Below the pieces are notes generated by a model, which searched no databases, had not been told where the DNA came from, and saw only the letters and a list, made by a program, of their open reading frames with translations. Of a stretch of 41,467 nt of DNA, positions 40,506 through 41,467 are shown piece after piece (position 1 is the stretch's first letter; the number at the start of each line of letters is the position of its first letter). Position numbers and translations under genes: made by a program. Source of the stretch: Akkermansiaceae bacterium (GTDB taxonomy: Bacteria > Verrucomicrobiota > Verrucomicrobiia > Verrucomicrobiales > Akkermansiaceae); NCBI GenBank assembly GCA_023301335.1, contig JALZVA010000189.1, positions 1 through 41,467 of the forward strand. The letters run 5' to 3'.

Positions 40506-41467
40506 CTATCTAAATCTAATCAAATACACAATTAAGGCTCGGGTTTCTAACTCTGCATCTACTTGTGTCGTAAATAACCAGTTAGAGCCAATATCCACTG
40601 ACGCAGAGGTATATTTACTCCCAGTGAATACATCTTCTTTCCCTACTTCTAAGTTAAGCTTTTGCATCCCTGACAAGAGCGCTCCAAAAAGCTTATTCGC
40701 TCCTGACACCTTTTCCTCATTCTCCAGCTTCATTAAAAAAACCTGGAGTGCTTTCAGTGCCACTGTATTGCTATTCTCCAAGTCACTCGTCGTCGCACCC
40801 GTAGCTAGTAAAGACATAATATCTTCTTCTGGTAGAGGAGGAGATGAGGTCAGGCTCGTTCCTGGTGAAGACACATTTCCATGCACTAAAAGGTTCACCT
40901 TATAGTTCCCTATCTCAGATGTCCCAGCAACTTTCAGTCTAGGGTTCATCAAGCCTGTGGATTCATCAAAAATCACCTCTCCATTAGCCACTCTGAGCAC
41001 ACTGAAAGGTAGCTTCGCTTTAATTTTTTTAAGATAAAATTTACCTTTTGCTACGGGTTTTTTAAGCGTGCCACTGACATTCAAACCACCTTCAACTTTC
41101 CCACGAGCAACATTTCCTCGAATCAAAAAAGGATCTTCTGTTTTCACATTCACATCCAATCTCCACTGATCAAAAGGAGCAGGGATCGGTAGCTCATCAC
41201 CACTCCCCGTATCTACCGAAGGTAATTTCACCTCAGCAACCTCTGATGAAGGGACACCTATTGGAATCAACTCAATATCCTTATAAAAAAGTGACTCCAC
41301 AATCCCCACATCACCACTTACCAATGCATCTTCAAGGGTTCCTTTGAGATTGATATTCACATTCGCACGTGAAGATAAAAAATCATTCCGGTAAACCTGC
41401 GCGTAATCACACTTCAGTCTTAGATCAAATTGAGGAACCTCCAAATCAGATATATCTACGTCCCCAT
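40506..41467 (-). CDS. tamB: TamB-like translocation/assembly protein, 3' part only
   Basis: This is the C-terminal 319 codons of a TamB (DUF490)-family protein; the frame stays open to the window end, so the gene begins outside. The sequence is rich in beta-strand repeats (DLRLKCDYAQVYRN, VNINLKGTLEDALVSGDVGI, GGLNVSGTLKKPVAKGKFYL), the taco-like groove of TamB that shields lipid, and the C-terminal segment with SSPPLPEEDIMSLLATGATTSDL matches the conserved DUF490 helix. It lies upstream of tamA in one transcript, so the pair is the TamAB bridge across the periplasm. A TTG at 41444 is not the true start. Confidence 0.88.
   Translation of the reverse strand, partial: GDVDISDLEVPQFDLRLKCDYAQVYRNDFLSSRANVNINLKGTLEDALVSGDVGIVESLFYKDIELIPIGVPSSEVAEVKLPSVDTGSGDELPIPAPFDQWRLDVNVKTEDPFLIRGNVARGKVEGGLNVSGTLKKPVAKGKFYLKKIKAKLPFSVLRVANGEVIFDESTGLMNPRLKVAGTSEIGNYKVNLLVHGNVSSPGTSLTSSPPLPEEDIMSLLATGATTSDLENSNTVALKALQVFLMKLENEEKVSGANKLFGALLSGMQKLNLEVGKEDVFTGSKYTSASVDIGSNWLFTTQVDAELETRALIVYLIRFR

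Noticed and set aside
1..41467. tRNA or rRNA genes, insertion sequences, integrases, toxin-antitoxin pairs and defence systems
   Set aside because: I looked through the spacers for such features and found no convincing example; spacers are too short for rRNA, and all sizeable frames match housekeeping, envelope or signalling families.

Overview
The window looks like a chromosomal stretch from a Gram-negative, didermal bacterium, most probably a member of the Verrucomicrobiota (Verrucomicrobiales-like; inference, no marker rRNA is present). The support is the combination of a lipopolysaccharide-type outer membrane (kdsB, two LptF/LptG permeases, LptD, TamA/TamB), a secreted formylglycine sulfatase, a lysine-rich histone H1-like repeat protein, soluble eukaryotic-type Ser/Thr kinases and a secreted tandem YHS protein. 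Gene density is high, spacers are short, several genes use GTG starts (creB, kdsB, rex), and clear Shine-Dalgarno sequences are scarce. No tRNA, rRNA, transposon, prophage, integrase or CRISPR array was seen, and no gene-free stretch exceeds 300 bases.

Layout. 1-7.3 kb: the end of an MBL-fold hydrolase gene, a sulfatase, a CreB/CreC-like two-component system that overlaps a second MBL-fold gene, and a DinG-type Fe-S helicase. 7.5-16.9 kb: fumC, a HIT protein, kdsB, pyrG, a RidA-like protein, a cyclophilin lipoprotein, plsY-gpsA, the redox repressor rex and an LptG-like permease with an unusual N-terminal extension. 17-22 kb: a HAD phosphatase, TatD, a LysM lipoprotein, a thioredoxin-fold protein without a CxxC motif, the H1-like protein made of 15 nine-residue repeats (followed by the best terminator in the window), and an LptF-like permease. 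22-26.7 kb: a TIGR01777-type SDR, lptD, a nitroreductase and a diverged DUF2064-like protein. 26.7-30.4 kb: a tandem pair of minimal Ser/Thr kinases divergent from a small unknown protein, then a RibD_C reductase and pssA. 30.4-41.5 kb: a degenerate rhodanese, trpD, acs, the YHS protein, valS, engB, tamA and the 3' part of tamB.

How the genes fit together. Much of the window serves envelope building: KDO activation (kdsB), phospholipid precursor and head-group synthesis (gpsA, plsY, pssA), LPS export (LptF, LptG, LptD) and outer-membrane protein or lipid handling (TamA, TamB). The rest is core metabolism (fumC, acs, pyrG, trpD), translation and ribosome assembly (valS, engB), redox sensing (rex) and signalling (CreBC, kinases).

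I did not find a defence island or an obvious undescribed machine. The best candidates for something new are modest: the coupled CreBC-MBL operon, the kinase pair with its divergent unknown neighbour, the LptG-like protein with two added membrane segments, and several neighbouring proteins that keep a fold but have lost the family's catalytic residue.
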